From: Candidatus Paceibacterota bacterium
GTDB taxonomy: Bacteria > Verrucomicrobiota > Verrucomicrobiia > Limisphaerales > UBA8199
Length of the DNA: 64,000 nt
NCBI GenBank assembly: GCA_035452965.1
Contig: DAOTCE010000023.1
Coordinates: 18,681-82,680 of the forward strand
Direction of reading: 5' to 3'
The translations under genes and the position numbers were made by a program. The notes under the pieces are model-generated. The model was given only the letters and a program-made list of their open reading frames with translations. It was not told the origin of the DNA and made no database searches. Below are positions 18,462 to 27,385 of the stretch, piece by piece. Every line of letters starts with the position of its first letter. The first letter of the stretch is position 1.

Positions 18462-21400
18462 TCACGGTTCGTACACCTTGACAAGCTTGACCATGGCTCG
18501 ATCCGGCGCCCCGCAGGTGAACGCAACGCGATTCGATCCCTCGTTCAAAATGGGCGGTGCGGCCTCGAGGTCGCCTTCCGCGACTTGCGCGCGCTGCGCG
18601 TCGACGATTGCCCAATGACGCTGCCCGCGGCAAGTCAGTTTGTGGCCAGGCTTGAGCGCGATGGGGAAACTGAGCTTGTGCCCATTCACGGTCAGCACGG
18701 GTCTGTCCATGCCGCCGCTGAGTTCGATTTCAAGCCTGGCTTCTTCCCGCGGACGGACCAGCACGTCCCAGACGTTGGTGGCGGCCTGCGGCGCGGTGAT
18801 CCAGCGAGGCATCTCATATTCGCGCGCCAGGCACCTCCGGCCAATCCGGGAGGGTGGATTGGGCGTGCCGAACGGCGTGCCGGACGCAATGAGGGTGACC
18901 TCGGCGCGCGCGCTGGCGCCGGCCGGCCTATCACAGTCGAACGCAAGCGCGTTTTCGCCGGCGCGCAGCACCGGCCAGGCCTCGACAGCAGTGGGGCGAA
19001 CCAGCGCCAGCAGGTCCCCTTTGGCGTCGTAATGCGTGCAATCGCCGGCTGGCTCGACTTCCAGGTAATCCCCCGACTTGAGCGTGATGGGAAGGGCAAG
19101 CCTCCTGCCGTTGACGGTGAGCACCGGGGTTTTCAGGTCGGCCGGCATGATGGGAAGCGCCATGACAGGGCCGATGACTACCTCCGTGCTGTCTCCCGCC
19201 GGCAGGTCGTTGAGGTAGAGGTTGAATCCGGAGATATGGGCCATGTCCAGCTCATTGCGGTAGATGTCGTAGGCGCCGCCGTAAGGCCACTGGTAATCGG
19301 ACATCCGCTCCACGTCGCGCTCGCGCACAAGGAGTTCCACATAACGCCAGCCCATAAAATCGAGGGTCACATAGTGGTCGGAAAGCGCGTGCATGTATTC
19401 GCGCGGGGTTCCGAACTGGAGATTCAACAGCGCGCTTTTGCCGTCGCCTTTGACCCACACGCCCAGCGCGCCGGCGCCGGAGAGACTTCGGTAAGGGGCC
19501 GGGAAGGAAAGCGCTGCCCTGGCCCAGGCGCCGCGGCGCGCCGCGTTCTTGTTTTCGGCGCGCAGGCGCAGGTTGCGGCCGCCGCCGCGTGTCTCGCCGG
19601 TCGCTTGCTCCAGGCTCAGCGTCACCGCCCCCGAACTGGTCGTCTGCTGGAATGCGGCCAGATCGGCGTACTCCGTTACGCAGACGCGTTTGGGACTGTC
19701 ATAGGGAGCCACCGAGTAGAGCGCCTCGATGCGGGCGGCCACCGGCTGCTCCCCGAACGGATTCCGGCTTGTCCAGCGCTCGGAGCCGTTGCCCAGGGAG
19801 CTAATGCGGTGGGAGGACATTTTGACGGGCGTGAACCTCCAATCGCCGTCGCGGTCCTGTCGCAGGCGGAACTCATCGCCGGGCACAGCCACGCGTGCGA
19901 TGGTCTGGGCGTCAAAGTAGCGCGCCAGCCGCAGTTGCTCGTACCAGCCCAGGACGGTGAACTGCTTTTCCATATGGAAGCCAAGCGGCTGACGCGACAC
20001 GTTCACGCCCTGGATTGCCATCGCGGAGTCGAGGCCGAGATTCTTGGCTCCGAAATACTCCATTTCGTCCACGAAATGGCCGCGGGCTTGCGCGCTCGGT
20101 TGACGCGGCGCCCACCAGCCCATCTGCGGCTCGAGCAAATTGGAGTCGCGGAATTTCGCGGTCGAGGCGATGTGCAGGTCGTGAAACCGCTTGGCCGCCC
20201 ACACCGGATGGTCCCACGCGCCTAGCCGTGAGTGGAACCACCAGTTGTGCGCGCCCCATTCGCTGGCCTCGACCAGCACCTCGCCGCGCAGCCGCTTGAA
20301 GATCGCGTGCCGCATGAAGTCAATGCCGTAGCGGCTCATCATGCCCTCGGAGCCGTCGAAGTAGATCTGGTCGAGTTGGCAGGTGTTGAAGACATTGGCG
20401 ATTTGGTCCGCCAGCTCATCGGCCAGCGGCGACCCGGCTTCGGGATAGAATGCGATGTAGCGCTGTTGCAGGTAATCGGCGCGGTCGCCCGCTGCGTGCG
20501 CCGCCGGGCGGGTCTTGAACGCGCCGCGCAGGCATTTGGCGAACGCGTAGGGAGGCACCGAAACGACTTCGCCGTATTGCACGATCTCCGTGCCGATGCG
20601 AATCGCATTGCCGTTGCCCATGTAAGTGAAGACCACATCGTGCTGGGCGGCTGGTTTTTCGTTCACATAGATCACCGTGTCGGCTGGCGTCATGGGCCGC
20701 GCGAGCGTATAGGACGCAGAGGCAATCAGGTGCGGACTGGTTTCAGGCGTCACCCAGGCATCGCGCGGATCAATGCAGGCGGTGAGTGTGTGGATGCCGG
20801 CTTTCAAGCCCGCCGCGTGGATGCGGGCCACGGCGGCTTTCATGTCGGCGAGGCCATCCGGAAAGAGGTTCGTATTGACCCCGTAATGGCCAAGCGTTTC
20901 CCACCAGCCGTGCAGGTGAATGTGGGTAAACCCGCCGCGCCGAGCGAGCTCGATCCAGTCGTCCACGGAGGCGAGCGAGAGGTCGGCGAACAGGTAGGAG
21001 CCGCGGTTTGCCTCCGCGCCGAGTGACCAAGGCCCGCCCAACTTCGAGACGGGCACCCCGGCTTCCGTGGCCATGGCCCGGAGCATCGCGGGCATCTCCG
21101 GCTTTGGGCCGGCCGCGAGACCGGCGCGCCACCCGGTCAGGCCGTGTTCCAGCGTGGTCCACACCCGCAACCCGGCGGGGGTGCCGTCCGCTGCCATTTC
21201 GACTGGCAGGTCATACCCGCGCAGGCAGACGGCGTCCGCGTCGTCCGAAAGCATGTTGGCCATGCCGCCGCAGTACTTTGCGACTGTCACCGGCAGGTTA
21301 AAGAATGTGAGGGCGCTTACATTGGACACGCTCAATGAACGAATCGCGAACGTGAAGAAGTCATCCCGCGTGTCCACCGCCAGCACCGCCGCACCCTGTC

Positions 21401-22361
21401 CTCGCGGAAACTTAAAGGTCAGAGCACCGTTGCTGAACGAGGCTTCGCGAGCGGTGATCCGGCGTCCATCCTTTAACCGAGCGGAAACCAGCTCCTGCGA
21501 GCGGGCCACCAACTCGCGGCCCGACGCCTTGCTGCGAAGGGAGACGATCCGGCCCCGCACATCAATCGCCAGCGTCGCGCGGCGATTCTCGAACGTCGCG
21601 GCGAGCGGCGGCGTGTCCGTGGACTCATCCACCAGCGTGTAATCGGCGCTGGCACGCGCGGGATCTTGCGCGAGAATGGCCACTTCCCGCGCCGTGAGCG
21701 CGCGTCCATAGATGCGCACGTCGCTGATAAGGCCATGGTGGGAAACCGGGCCGGACCAGCCGCCGATGCGAAGGCCGTCCGCCTCGACCGGATAGGGCCA
21801 GGTTCTCTGGTCAACAGGTTTGCCGTTCACGTAGCAGGTGATGCTTGGCAGAGCGAACACAACGCAAAGGTGAAACCACTGCCGCAGCGGGAGCGAGCTG
21901 AGCAACGAAACGCTGGTTTCTGCCCAGGCGTTGCCGGGCACCCCCGCGCGATGGCCGGGACGGCCCATGCGAAACGAACAGGCGTTGTCGCTCACAAATA
22001 GCATCAGGCCGCCGGGACTCCAGTTATGCGTGGTGAGCAGATTGGGATAGCGTCCCGTGCCTTCCCACGCCGCCCAGACCGAGATGGTGCATTGCGTTGC
22101 GCCGTTTAGAGAAGGAATGGGTGGAAGCTCAATGAAGGCATTCGTGCCGCCGAAATGGGCGGCAGCGCCGAAGGCTCCACTCGCCCATCGGACATTGGTG
22201 AGTTCGGCTTCGATCTGGTGCGGCGAGCGGTCAACCGCCAGCGTGCCGGCGCCTTCGTCCAGCGGTAACCAGAGCAGCAGCGAGGGGTCGGGCGCCGGCG
22301 CAGCGCGCAACGGCATGAGCAGACCCAGGACAATCAGCGAGGTCAGCAATATTCGTTTCAT
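18462..22361 (-). CDS. Giant secreted LamG + TIM-barrel glycosidase-like protein
   Basis: 1299 residues, ATG 22361, signal peptide (SLIVLGLLMPLRAAP). Residues about 25-245 form a LamG/concanavalin-type domain (LLLWLPLDEGAGTLAVD, WHHLC-like WFHLCVVF, LISDVRIYGRALTAREV). Residues about 260-830 include a beta domain and a TIM barrel: FTHIHLHGWWETLGHYG, LKAGIHTLTACIDPRD, QLDQIYFDGSEGMMSRYG and VLVEASEWGAHNWW. The Asp in IYFDGSE is the likeliest catalytic acid (inference). After a jelly-roll-like segment, two copies of an ~80-residue beta unit follow, starting PVLTVNGRRL (19127) and PVLTVNGHKL (18701). No CAZy family is certain; GH101-like enzymes are a remote comparison. It sits 33 bp after the preceding gene and 26 bp before the GH39-like one. 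Confidence 0.65.
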   Translation of the reverse strand: MKRILLTSLIVLGLLMPLRAAPAPDPSLLLWLPLDEGAGTLAVDRSPHQIEAELTNVRWASGAFGAAAHFGGTNAFIELPPIPSLNGATQCTISVWAAWEGTGRYPNLLTTHNWSPGGLMLFVSDNACSFRMGRPGHRAGVPGNAWAETSVSLLSSLPLRQWFHLCVVFALPSITCYVNGKPVDQRTWPYPVEADGLRIGGWSGPVSHHGLISDVRIYGRALTAREVAILAQDPARASADYTLVDESTDTPPLAATFENRRATLAIDVRGRIVSLRSKASGRELVARSQELVSARLKDGRRITAREASFSNGALTFKFPRGQGAAVLAVDTRDDFFTFAIRSLSVSNVSALTFFNLPVTVAKYCGGMANMLSDDADAVCLRGYDLPVEMAADGTPAGLRVWTTLEHGLTGWRAGLAAGPKPEMPAMLRAMATEAGVPVSKLGGPWSLGAEANRGSYLFADLSLASVDDWIELARRGGFTHIHLHGWWETLGHYGVNTNLFPDGLADMKAAVARIHAAGLKAGIHTLTACIDPRDAWVTPETSPHLIASASYTLARPMTPADTVIYVNEKPAAQHDVVFTYMGNGNAIRIGTEIVQYGEVVSVPPYAFAKCLRGAFKTRPAAHAAGDRADYLQQRYIAFYPEAGSPLADELADQIANVFNTCQLDQIYFDGSEGMMSRYGIDFMRHAIFKRLRGEVLVEASEWGAHNWWFHSRLGAWDHPVWAAKRFHDLHIASTAKFRDSNLLEPQMGWWAPRQPSAQARGHFVDEMEYFGAKNLGLDSAMAIQGVNVSRQPLGFHMEKQFTVLGWYEQLRLARYFDAQTIARVAVPGDEFRLRQDRDGDWRFTPVKMSSHRISSLGNGSERWTSRNPFGEQPVAARIEALYSVAPYDSPKRVCVTEYADLAAFQQTTSSGAVTLSLEQATGETRGGGRNLRLRAENKNAARRGAWARAALSFPAPYRSLSGAGALGVWVKGDGKSALLNLQFGTPREYMHALSDHYVTLDFMGWRYVELLVRERDVERMSDYQWPYGGAYDIYRNELDMAHISGFNLYLNDLPAGDSTEVVIGPVMALPIMPADLKTPVLTVNGRRLALPITLKSGDYLEVEPAGDCTHYDAKGDLLALVRPTAVEAWPVLRAGENALAFDCDRPAGASARAEVTLIASGTPFGTPNPPSRIGRRCLAREYEMPRWITAPQAATNVWDVLVRPREEARLEIELSGGMDRPVLTVNGHKLSFPIALKPGHKLTCRGQRHWAIVDAQRAQVAEGDLEAAPPILNEGSNRVAFTCGAPDRAMVKLVKVYEP
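18465..19127 (-). repeat. Tandem C-terminal ~80-residue beta units inside the LamG glycosidase
   Basis: Two protein repeats: unit 1 begins at base 19127 (PVLTVNGRRLALPITLKSG, ending around 18888), unit 2 at 18701 and runs to the C-terminus. Shared features are PVLTVNG-x2-L, P-I-x-LK-x-G, a G-D-L step, and a late GEN/GSN...AF-x-C. A 62-residue linker separates them. They are probably carbohydrate-binding or spacer modules. Confidence 0.75.
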
Positions 22362-22394
22362 TTTGGTTCGGTCGGCATGTCATTGATGCCGCCC

Positions 22395-24116
22395 TCAGAA
22401 AGTAGCGGCTTCCAGCCGGTAAACTTCGACATTGTCAAACCAGCAAACATCCTCGTCGGTCATCTGGCCGCGGACATCGAGCAGCACGACGAGTTGGCCC
22501 GCTTCGGGCGGGACCGTGACGACGCCACAGGCGATCTTCCAGTCACCCACGCTGGGCTGGAACGTGAACGGGCGGTCATCTGCTTCGTGCGTCCATCTGT
22601 TGTCGCTCGTTTGCCACCGGATGGTCAGCCCTGGAGCTGTGGCGCCTTCCGCGCGGCAGCCGGCTTTCACGAGAAAAGCCTGGCCCGGCGTGGCGGCAAC
22701 CTTTTGGATAAAACAGCCCCACGCGACTTTCGCCGCCCGCGCCGCCCCGCTACCGACGGTTTCATCCCACGTGAATTTCCCGGTGGGATGCGTTTCGTCC
22801 TGCCACACCGACCAGCCCGGCGGCAGGGTGGCGCCGCCTTTCGGTTTATCCCGGAAATCCGCGTTCACCGCGAGATTTGTCGCCGCGCCGCGCTTCTTCA
22901 GCGCGGCGATTTCCCCGCGGGCCGCTGCGTTTGCGTCGCGCGCCCACTCGATGACGCGCGTGATGCCGGGTAGCGCCTCCTCCCACGTTCGGCCCTTGCC
23001 GGCAGTCTTCCTCAGTTGTTCCTCGCGCCATGGCTTGTCTTTCGCGAGTCCGCTCCACCAGCGGCATTGCTCGCCGTAAATCCAAATGTATTCGTCCGCC
23101 GCATCGCGCGCCGCGCGCAGATTCCGCGACAGCCGCTTGAGACGCGAGCCGTCGAGCGGCGGGCGGTAGTACCTGTGACCCGGCTCGTTCTCGAACATGT
23201 CGAGGTAAAACCCGAATCCGGCCTGGACGTGCTGCCGGTATTTCGCGTGATTCTCCGGCGCCACCAGCTTGATCGCGGGACCGGTCCACGAACGGATGTC
23301 GAGCGCCGCGCGCTGATACGCCTCGACGCTGTCCAGGTAGTAGCCATTCTCGCAGCCATCCACGATGACCATGCCCGGCGGCGCGGCGTCGAGCATCCCG
23401 TTGAAGAAAGCCGGCAGCAGGCCGTAGTGCTCGCGGGCGAGCATGCCAGCCGGATCGTCCGAGCGGCCGGCGCCCAGCACGACGCTATTAAGAAACAACG
23501 CGAGAATGGTCGCGCGCGGCATTTCCGCCGCGATACCACGGATGAATTGCGCGCCGCGCTGGCGCGCCAGCGCCGTGGTTGCGGCAAACGCGCGGTGCTG
23601 GGCCGGATCGAATTTCCACTGATTGTCGCCGTAGGGCTCGAAGTCGGGCGCCACGCCTTTCGCGCCGCCCGCGCGCGCCAGCCAGGCGCAGATACGCAGC
23701 TTTTCTTCGAGCGCGCTCCAGCCTTCGTCGTCATCCCACGCGATGATTTTCGGCGTCGCGTTGAATTGAACGAAGTTGTGAGTGTACTTGGCAAACCGGC
23801 AGGCCTTGAGATCGGCCAGCGCCGCATTGAACCATTCCTGCTTCCACCGCTCGCGGTTCCAGCCGGCCTGCGTACTCACCTTCCGCCCATCCTCGGTCGC
23901 TGCCTCAACGCGGAAGATAACTCCGTCAAACGGACCCTCCTTTTCCATTTCGCGCCAATGCGCGCGCAGGAAGGTTGTGTCCGGCATATCCCAGCCGAGC
24001 TCGATGAACTTCTTGTCGGCTGCGCGCGCGGAACAAACACCCATCACGAGAAGGAGCAAACATAGAATTTCGCGAGAGCTTTGCCTCTTTACGGCCGGAG
24101 GCCCAGGAAATATCAT
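22395..24116 (-). CDS. Secreted protein of unrecognised family, glycosidase-like plus C-terminal jelly roll
   Basis: 573 residues, ATG 24116, signal peptide (ILCLLLLVMGVCSARA). The first ~380 residues look like a TIM barrel: KFIELGWDMPDTTFLRAH, FDGVIFRVEA, GGAKGVAPDFEPYGDNQW, MVIVDGCENGYYLDSVEAY, LDMFENEPGHRYYRPPLDG and EYIWIYGEQCRWW. The acidic residues in APDFEPYG and YGEQCRWW are candidate catalytic residues. Residues about 420-573 form a CBM4/9/22-like jelly roll (ADFRDKP, LPPGWSVWQ, WFDNVEVYRLE). I do not recognise a catalytic family. It lies in the middle of the leftward glycan cluster, 33 bp from the LamG gene and 164 bp after the ceramidase-like gene. Confidence 0.6.
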   Translation of the reverse strand: MIFPGPPAVKRQSSREILCLLLLVMGVCSARAADKKFIELGWDMPDTTFLRAHWREMEKEGPFDGVIFRVEAATEDGRKVSTQAGWNRERWKQEWFNAALADLKACRFAKYTHNFVQFNATPKIIAWDDDEGWSALEEKLRICAWLARAGGAKGVAPDFEPYGDNQWKFDPAQHRAFAATTALARQRGAQFIRGIAAEMPRATILALFLNSVVLGAGRSDDPAGMLAREHYGLLPAFFNGMLDAAPPGMVIVDGCENGYYLDSVEAYQRAALDIRSWTGPAIKLVAPENHAKYRQHVQAGFGFYLDMFENEPGHRYYRPPLDGSRLKRLSRNLRAARDAADEYIWIYGEQCRWWSGLAKDKPWREEQLRKTAGKGRTWEEALPGITRVIEWARDANAAARGEIAALKKRGAATNLAVNADFRDKPKGGATLPPGWSVWQDETHPTGKFTWDETVGSGAARAAKVAWGCFIQKVAATPGQAFLVKAGCRAEGATAPGLTIRWQTSDNRWTHEADDRPFTFQPSVGDWKIACGVVTVPPEAGQLVVLLDVRGQMTDEDVCWFDNVEVYRLEAATF

Positions 24117-24280
24117 GCGGGTATATTCATCCTGCGCAGCTCGGAAACAAGCACCGATTATCCTCCAACGCGGCCTTTGTGACGGGCGACAGCGCGCCGC
24201 AGACTCCCAGTCAGGCGCCAGCAGGGACTATCTTCGGTCTGCGACTACACAAGATGGGTTTGAAACCTCAAGGCTCGCGT

Positions 24281-25735
24281 TCAAGGTTTCGGTTGCGTCG
24301 CCGCCGGTTTGCTCCACAAGTTGTTGATGAGTTCCACGGTGCGATCCACCAGTTCCTGCCCGCCTTCGGGGCCCACTTTGTTGCTCTGGACGATCGCGCT
24401 GTAACCGCCGCCCGCGACGGCGCGCGCGGTCGGCAGATACCCGCCCGAGCCCCCGGTCAGCTCGATGACAAACGTTTGCAAGGCCTTGCTCCGGCTCTTG
24501 ATCTGCACCCCGTAGTCCTGGAACAACTCGAACGGATTGGTGGCGATGGCGATATCCCCGATCCGCAGCACATGCACCTCGGCGGTAAACGTCGGCGCGT
24601 TCCCCTGTGTTCGATGGCGATCAATCGTCGCCTGGTGCCAAGCCGCACGATGGGAGGTGTCGGCTTTCTGCTTCAGTGCTTCGATTTCCCTTGCCGCCTC
24701 TGCGGCTTCCTTCTCGGTAACTTTGCGCGCGGGCAGGACGAGGTCCACAACCTGGTGCGCGAAGGGCGCGTCCGTCCGAATGTCGTTTCGGGCCAGTTCG
24801 CTGCTCTCGATGACCTCGTGTGCAATCCGGCGTCCGATATCCTGGGTGCGGTTCAGCCCGCGCAGCTTGAGCATGCGTTCCTCGGCCGCTTTGCGATACA
24901 GGAAGTGCGGCGAGAGATCGCCGGCGGCGCCGGGCCAGCCGAGCACACCCAGCTCCGCGCCCGCGTCGGCGCGCAACTGCTCGCGCACGTCGTGCCAAAA
25001 GTCCGCGTTGACGGTCGAGCGGCCTTCCACTTCCTGCGAGGTGCAGGACAGGTTGATGCCCGCCGCCAGCAGCCGCTTCTCCGGAGTCCAAAAGAACAGC
25101 AGTTCCATGCCGTGGTCTTCGCCGCCCTCGATGCCGCGGAACTCGGGCACGCCGGTGGCGCCGTACATTTTGGCCGTGCCGTCGGCATAGACCGCGCGCC
25201 GGTTATGGCCCACGACGGCATGTCCCAGTCCCCAGCTCACACCGCCCGGCTGCCGCTGATTCCATGCGCGGGCGACGACCTCCGCCAGCCGGTCCACCAG
25301 AAACTCCACATAATCCCGGGGCCGCATCACACCCTCTTTGGGAAGGTCATATTTTCCTTCCTCGGTGACCGGCCCCGTGTGGGTGTGCGTGGCGGTCAGG
25401 ACCAGTTTGCGCGGATCGAAGGCGGGCAGCTTGGCGCGCAAACGCTCGCGAACCATTGGCGGTACTGACGCGCGAAACGCCACGATGTCGGCGGAGAGCA
25501 GAATGGCCTGGTCAACCACTCGGTCGCCTTCGCGGGCCTCGATGGCCACGGCGGTGGCTGTGATTGGGTTATCCACACCCCGTGAGATACGCGTCTCGAA
25601 TTGCCCGTCGAGCGCAACGGGCATGTCGGGCGTGATACTGATGCTGGCCGTGCCGATGTGCAGCTCAGCCGCGCAGCAGTTCATGGCTGCGGCAGCCGCC
25701 AGGGTCAGCAGGGATTTCGCAACGCGTGCCTTCAT
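24281..25735 (-). CDS. Secreted neutral/alkaline ceramidase-like protein
   Basis: 484 residues from ATG 25735, which opens directly into a signal peptide (KSLLTLAAAAAMNCCAA); the frame upstream of it overlaps the GH10 gene and is not needed. It matches the N-terminal domain of neutral non-lysosomal ceramidases: HIGTASISITPDMPVAL, VFRASVPP-like IVAFRASVPPMVRERL, LVLTATHTHTGPVTEEG (metal-binding His residues), GVLGWPGAAGDLSPHF and ELTGGSGGYLPT. Classic ceramidases cleave the amide of ceramides with a zinc ion and are longer; the C-terminal beta domain is largely absent here. Many such proteins in Planctomycetes and Verrucomicrobia sit in glycan loci, so an amidase or esterase role on another substrate is possible. 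Confidence 0.8.
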   Translation of the reverse strand: MKARVAKSLLTLAAAAAMNCCAAELHIGTASISITPDMPVALDGQFETRISRGVDNPITATAVAIEAREGDRVVDQAILLSADIVAFRASVPPMVRERLRAKLPAFDPRKLVLTATHTHTGPVTEEGKYDLPKEGVMRPRDYVEFLVDRLAEVVARAWNQRQPGGVSWGLGHAVVGHNRRAVYADGTAKMYGATGVPEFRGIEGGEDHGMELLFFWTPEKRLLAAGINLSCTSQEVEGRSTVNADFWHDVREQLRADAGAELGVLGWPGAAGDLSPHFLYRKAAEERMLKLRGLNRTQDIGRRIAHEVIESSELARNDIRTDAPFAHQVVDLVLPARKVTEKEAAEAAREIEALKQKADTSHRAAWHQATIDRHRTQGNAPTFTAEVHVLRIGDIAIATNPFELFQDYGVQIKSRSKALQTFVIELTGGSGGYLPTARAVAGGGYSAIVQSNKVGPEGGQELVDRTVELINNLWSKPAATQPKP

Positions 25736-25781
25736 GGTCTTTTGGTTAATGCCTGATTGAAGCGACCCCGAAACATGGCTC

Positions 25782-27146
25782 TCATTGGTCATGCGGGGCC
25801 AACACAAGCCGATGGGCTTTTGCTTCACCTCGCCGGTGATTCAGCTGGAACTTGCGAGCGGCGGCGCCGCTGGTGACTTCAACTTCGTATTTGCCGTAGA
25901 ACCCGCGCAGCCGCGCGGTGCCCCGGACGTCCGTCTGAAATTCAGCCTGAGTCTTCCAGGTATGATTGACGAGCTGATCCAGCGCCCGATAGGCAGCTTT
26001 GGGCTGGAGTTGAGCGTCCATCAAGCCGCCCATCGCCTCATTCTCGCCTTTGACTGCGGTTCCATCGCCCAGGTTCCACCACGTGATGCCGGCCATCATG
26101 GGCGCGCTGAACCAAAGACGATAATGATCGCGGACCACCGCAGCCTGAACTTCTTCTCCGCCCGGACCTGCTGAGGGAAAGGTGATCTCCGTGATATAAA
26201 GCGGCAGACCGAAGCGGCCAGCCTCCTCGTACAGATCCAGCAACCGCTGCGGATTGCAGTCCTTGCCAGCGAGGTATTTATCCAGTGCCTCACGCCGCAT
26301 AAAATGGTATTGAAAGCCAATTCCCCGTACGGTGGCGCCCTGGGCGAGCAGTTGCTTGATTTGGGCCAGATACCGGTTGTTCCCGGCGGGTGGAAAATTG
26401 AAGGGAGTCACCTCATTGATCATCAGCGTGGTTTGCGCGGGAAACAAAGGCGCCACTTCCTTGAACGCCCAGCCCACGTACGCCCGTTCCGGCGTGTAGA
26501 GAGGGTAATTGGTGGTGCACACCAGTGATTCGTTAACCACGTCCCAGATGGGAATCTTGTCGGCGTAACGGCTGCTGATTTCGCGAAAGCGTTTGCGGTA
26601 GAGGTCGCGCAATGCGTTCGCGTCCTGGGGCAACCAAGCCGGATTATAAGCGTGCCAGAGCAGCGGATGCCCCTTGAGGGTAATGCCGTGCTTCGCGGCA
26701 AAGGGCAGGAAACGGTCCGGCGGTGGCCGGCGCCAGATATCGCGCGCGGGCTCCGCATACCGCAGTTCGCCCCGTGCCGGCTCGATGCCCTCCCAGTAGA
26801 ACGGCACGGTGAGGAAGTTGAACAGCCGCACAAATCCGGATTCGTAGCGCTCTTCCAGGTCCTCCGGCTTCAACTGGCCCAGCACAAAGCCGTTGCAGCC
26901 AAACAGAAACTCATGGCTTACCTGGCGCGCCTTGATCCTGGCGCCCCCCACCGGCTCCCCGGCGGCGTCCACCACTTCCAGGACACAATCCCCTTTGCGA
27001 AACCGTTCAATGTTCTGTTCGACGCGTGCGTTAAGACTTGGATCGTCCCATTGCTTGCGCCAGGACTCCGGCGCGGCGGCCCAGGCATTGAGCAGGATCA
27101 AGGTCGTCGCCATCGTTCCCAGCAGCATCGAATTCCTGCCTGTCAT
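25782..27146 (-). CDS. Secreted GH10 endo-beta-1,4-xylanase
   Basis: 454 residues from ATG 27146 (MTGRNSMLLG, signal peptide ending NAWAAAP). A TTG 42 bp further up is open but unneeded. A short beta-rich N-terminal part (EVVDAAGEPVGGARI, residues about 45-70) precedes the GH10 barrel: FNFLTVPFYWEGIEPARGE, ITLKGHPLLWHAYNPAWL, IPIWDVVNESLVC (Glu acid/base), GIGFQYHFMR and LYITEITFPSAG (Glu nucleophile), ending GITWWNLGDG. GH10 enzymes cut xylan backbones. It is the first gene of the leftward run that reaches 16127. A 6-bp stem with a GCAA tetraloop (27208-27223) sits 61 bp upstream of the ATG. Confidence 0.9.
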   Translation of the reverse strand: MTGRNSMLLGTMATTLILLNAWAAAPESWRKQWDDPSLNARVEQNIERFRKGDCVLEVVDAAGEPVGGARIKARQVSHEFLFGCNGFVLGQLKPEDLEERYESGFVRLFNFLTVPFYWEGIEPARGELRYAEPARDIWRRPPPDRFLPFAAKHGITLKGHPLLWHAYNPAWLPQDANALRDLYRKRFREISSRYADKIPIWDVVNESLVCTTNYPLYTPERAYVGWAFKEVAPLFPAQTTLMINEVTPFNFPPAGNNRYLAQIKQLLAQGATVRGIGFQYHFMRREALDKYLAGKDCNPQRLLDLYEEAGRFGLPLYITEITFPSAGPGGEEVQAAVVRDHYRLWFSAPMMAGITWWNLGDGTAVKGENEAMGGLMDAQLQPKAAYRALDQLVNHTWKTQAEFQTDVRGTARLRGFYGKYEVEVTSGAAARKFQLNHRRGEAKAHRLVLAPHDQ

Positions 27147-27207
27147 GGTGTCACCGCGTTCTCCAACGTTGGCACGTTCACGGGCCAAGTTCTAACTTCC
27201 ACACCTG

Positions 27208-27223
27208 TGCAGCGCAAGCTGCA
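27208..27223 (-). other. Stem-loop with GCAA tetraloop upstream of GH10 gene
   Basis: TGCAGC-GCAA-GCTGCA is a perfect 6-bp stem capped by a GNRA-class tetraloop. It lies in the presumed leader of the xylanase cluster and lacks a T-tract on either strand, so it is not a standard terminator. Confidence 0.35.
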
Positions 27224-27385
27224 AACGGGCTTCATTTCCCCAAGCCGTCGCCAAAGCCCCCAGTCGCGCAGCGAAGTTCGTGCGGGAATGCCTCCCGGTG
27301 GCATGAACGCGTGAAGCTCACGCGCGCGCAAATTGAACGGGAAAGAGACCCATAGGATGGAGGGTCCGATGCGGAATGCTGACGC

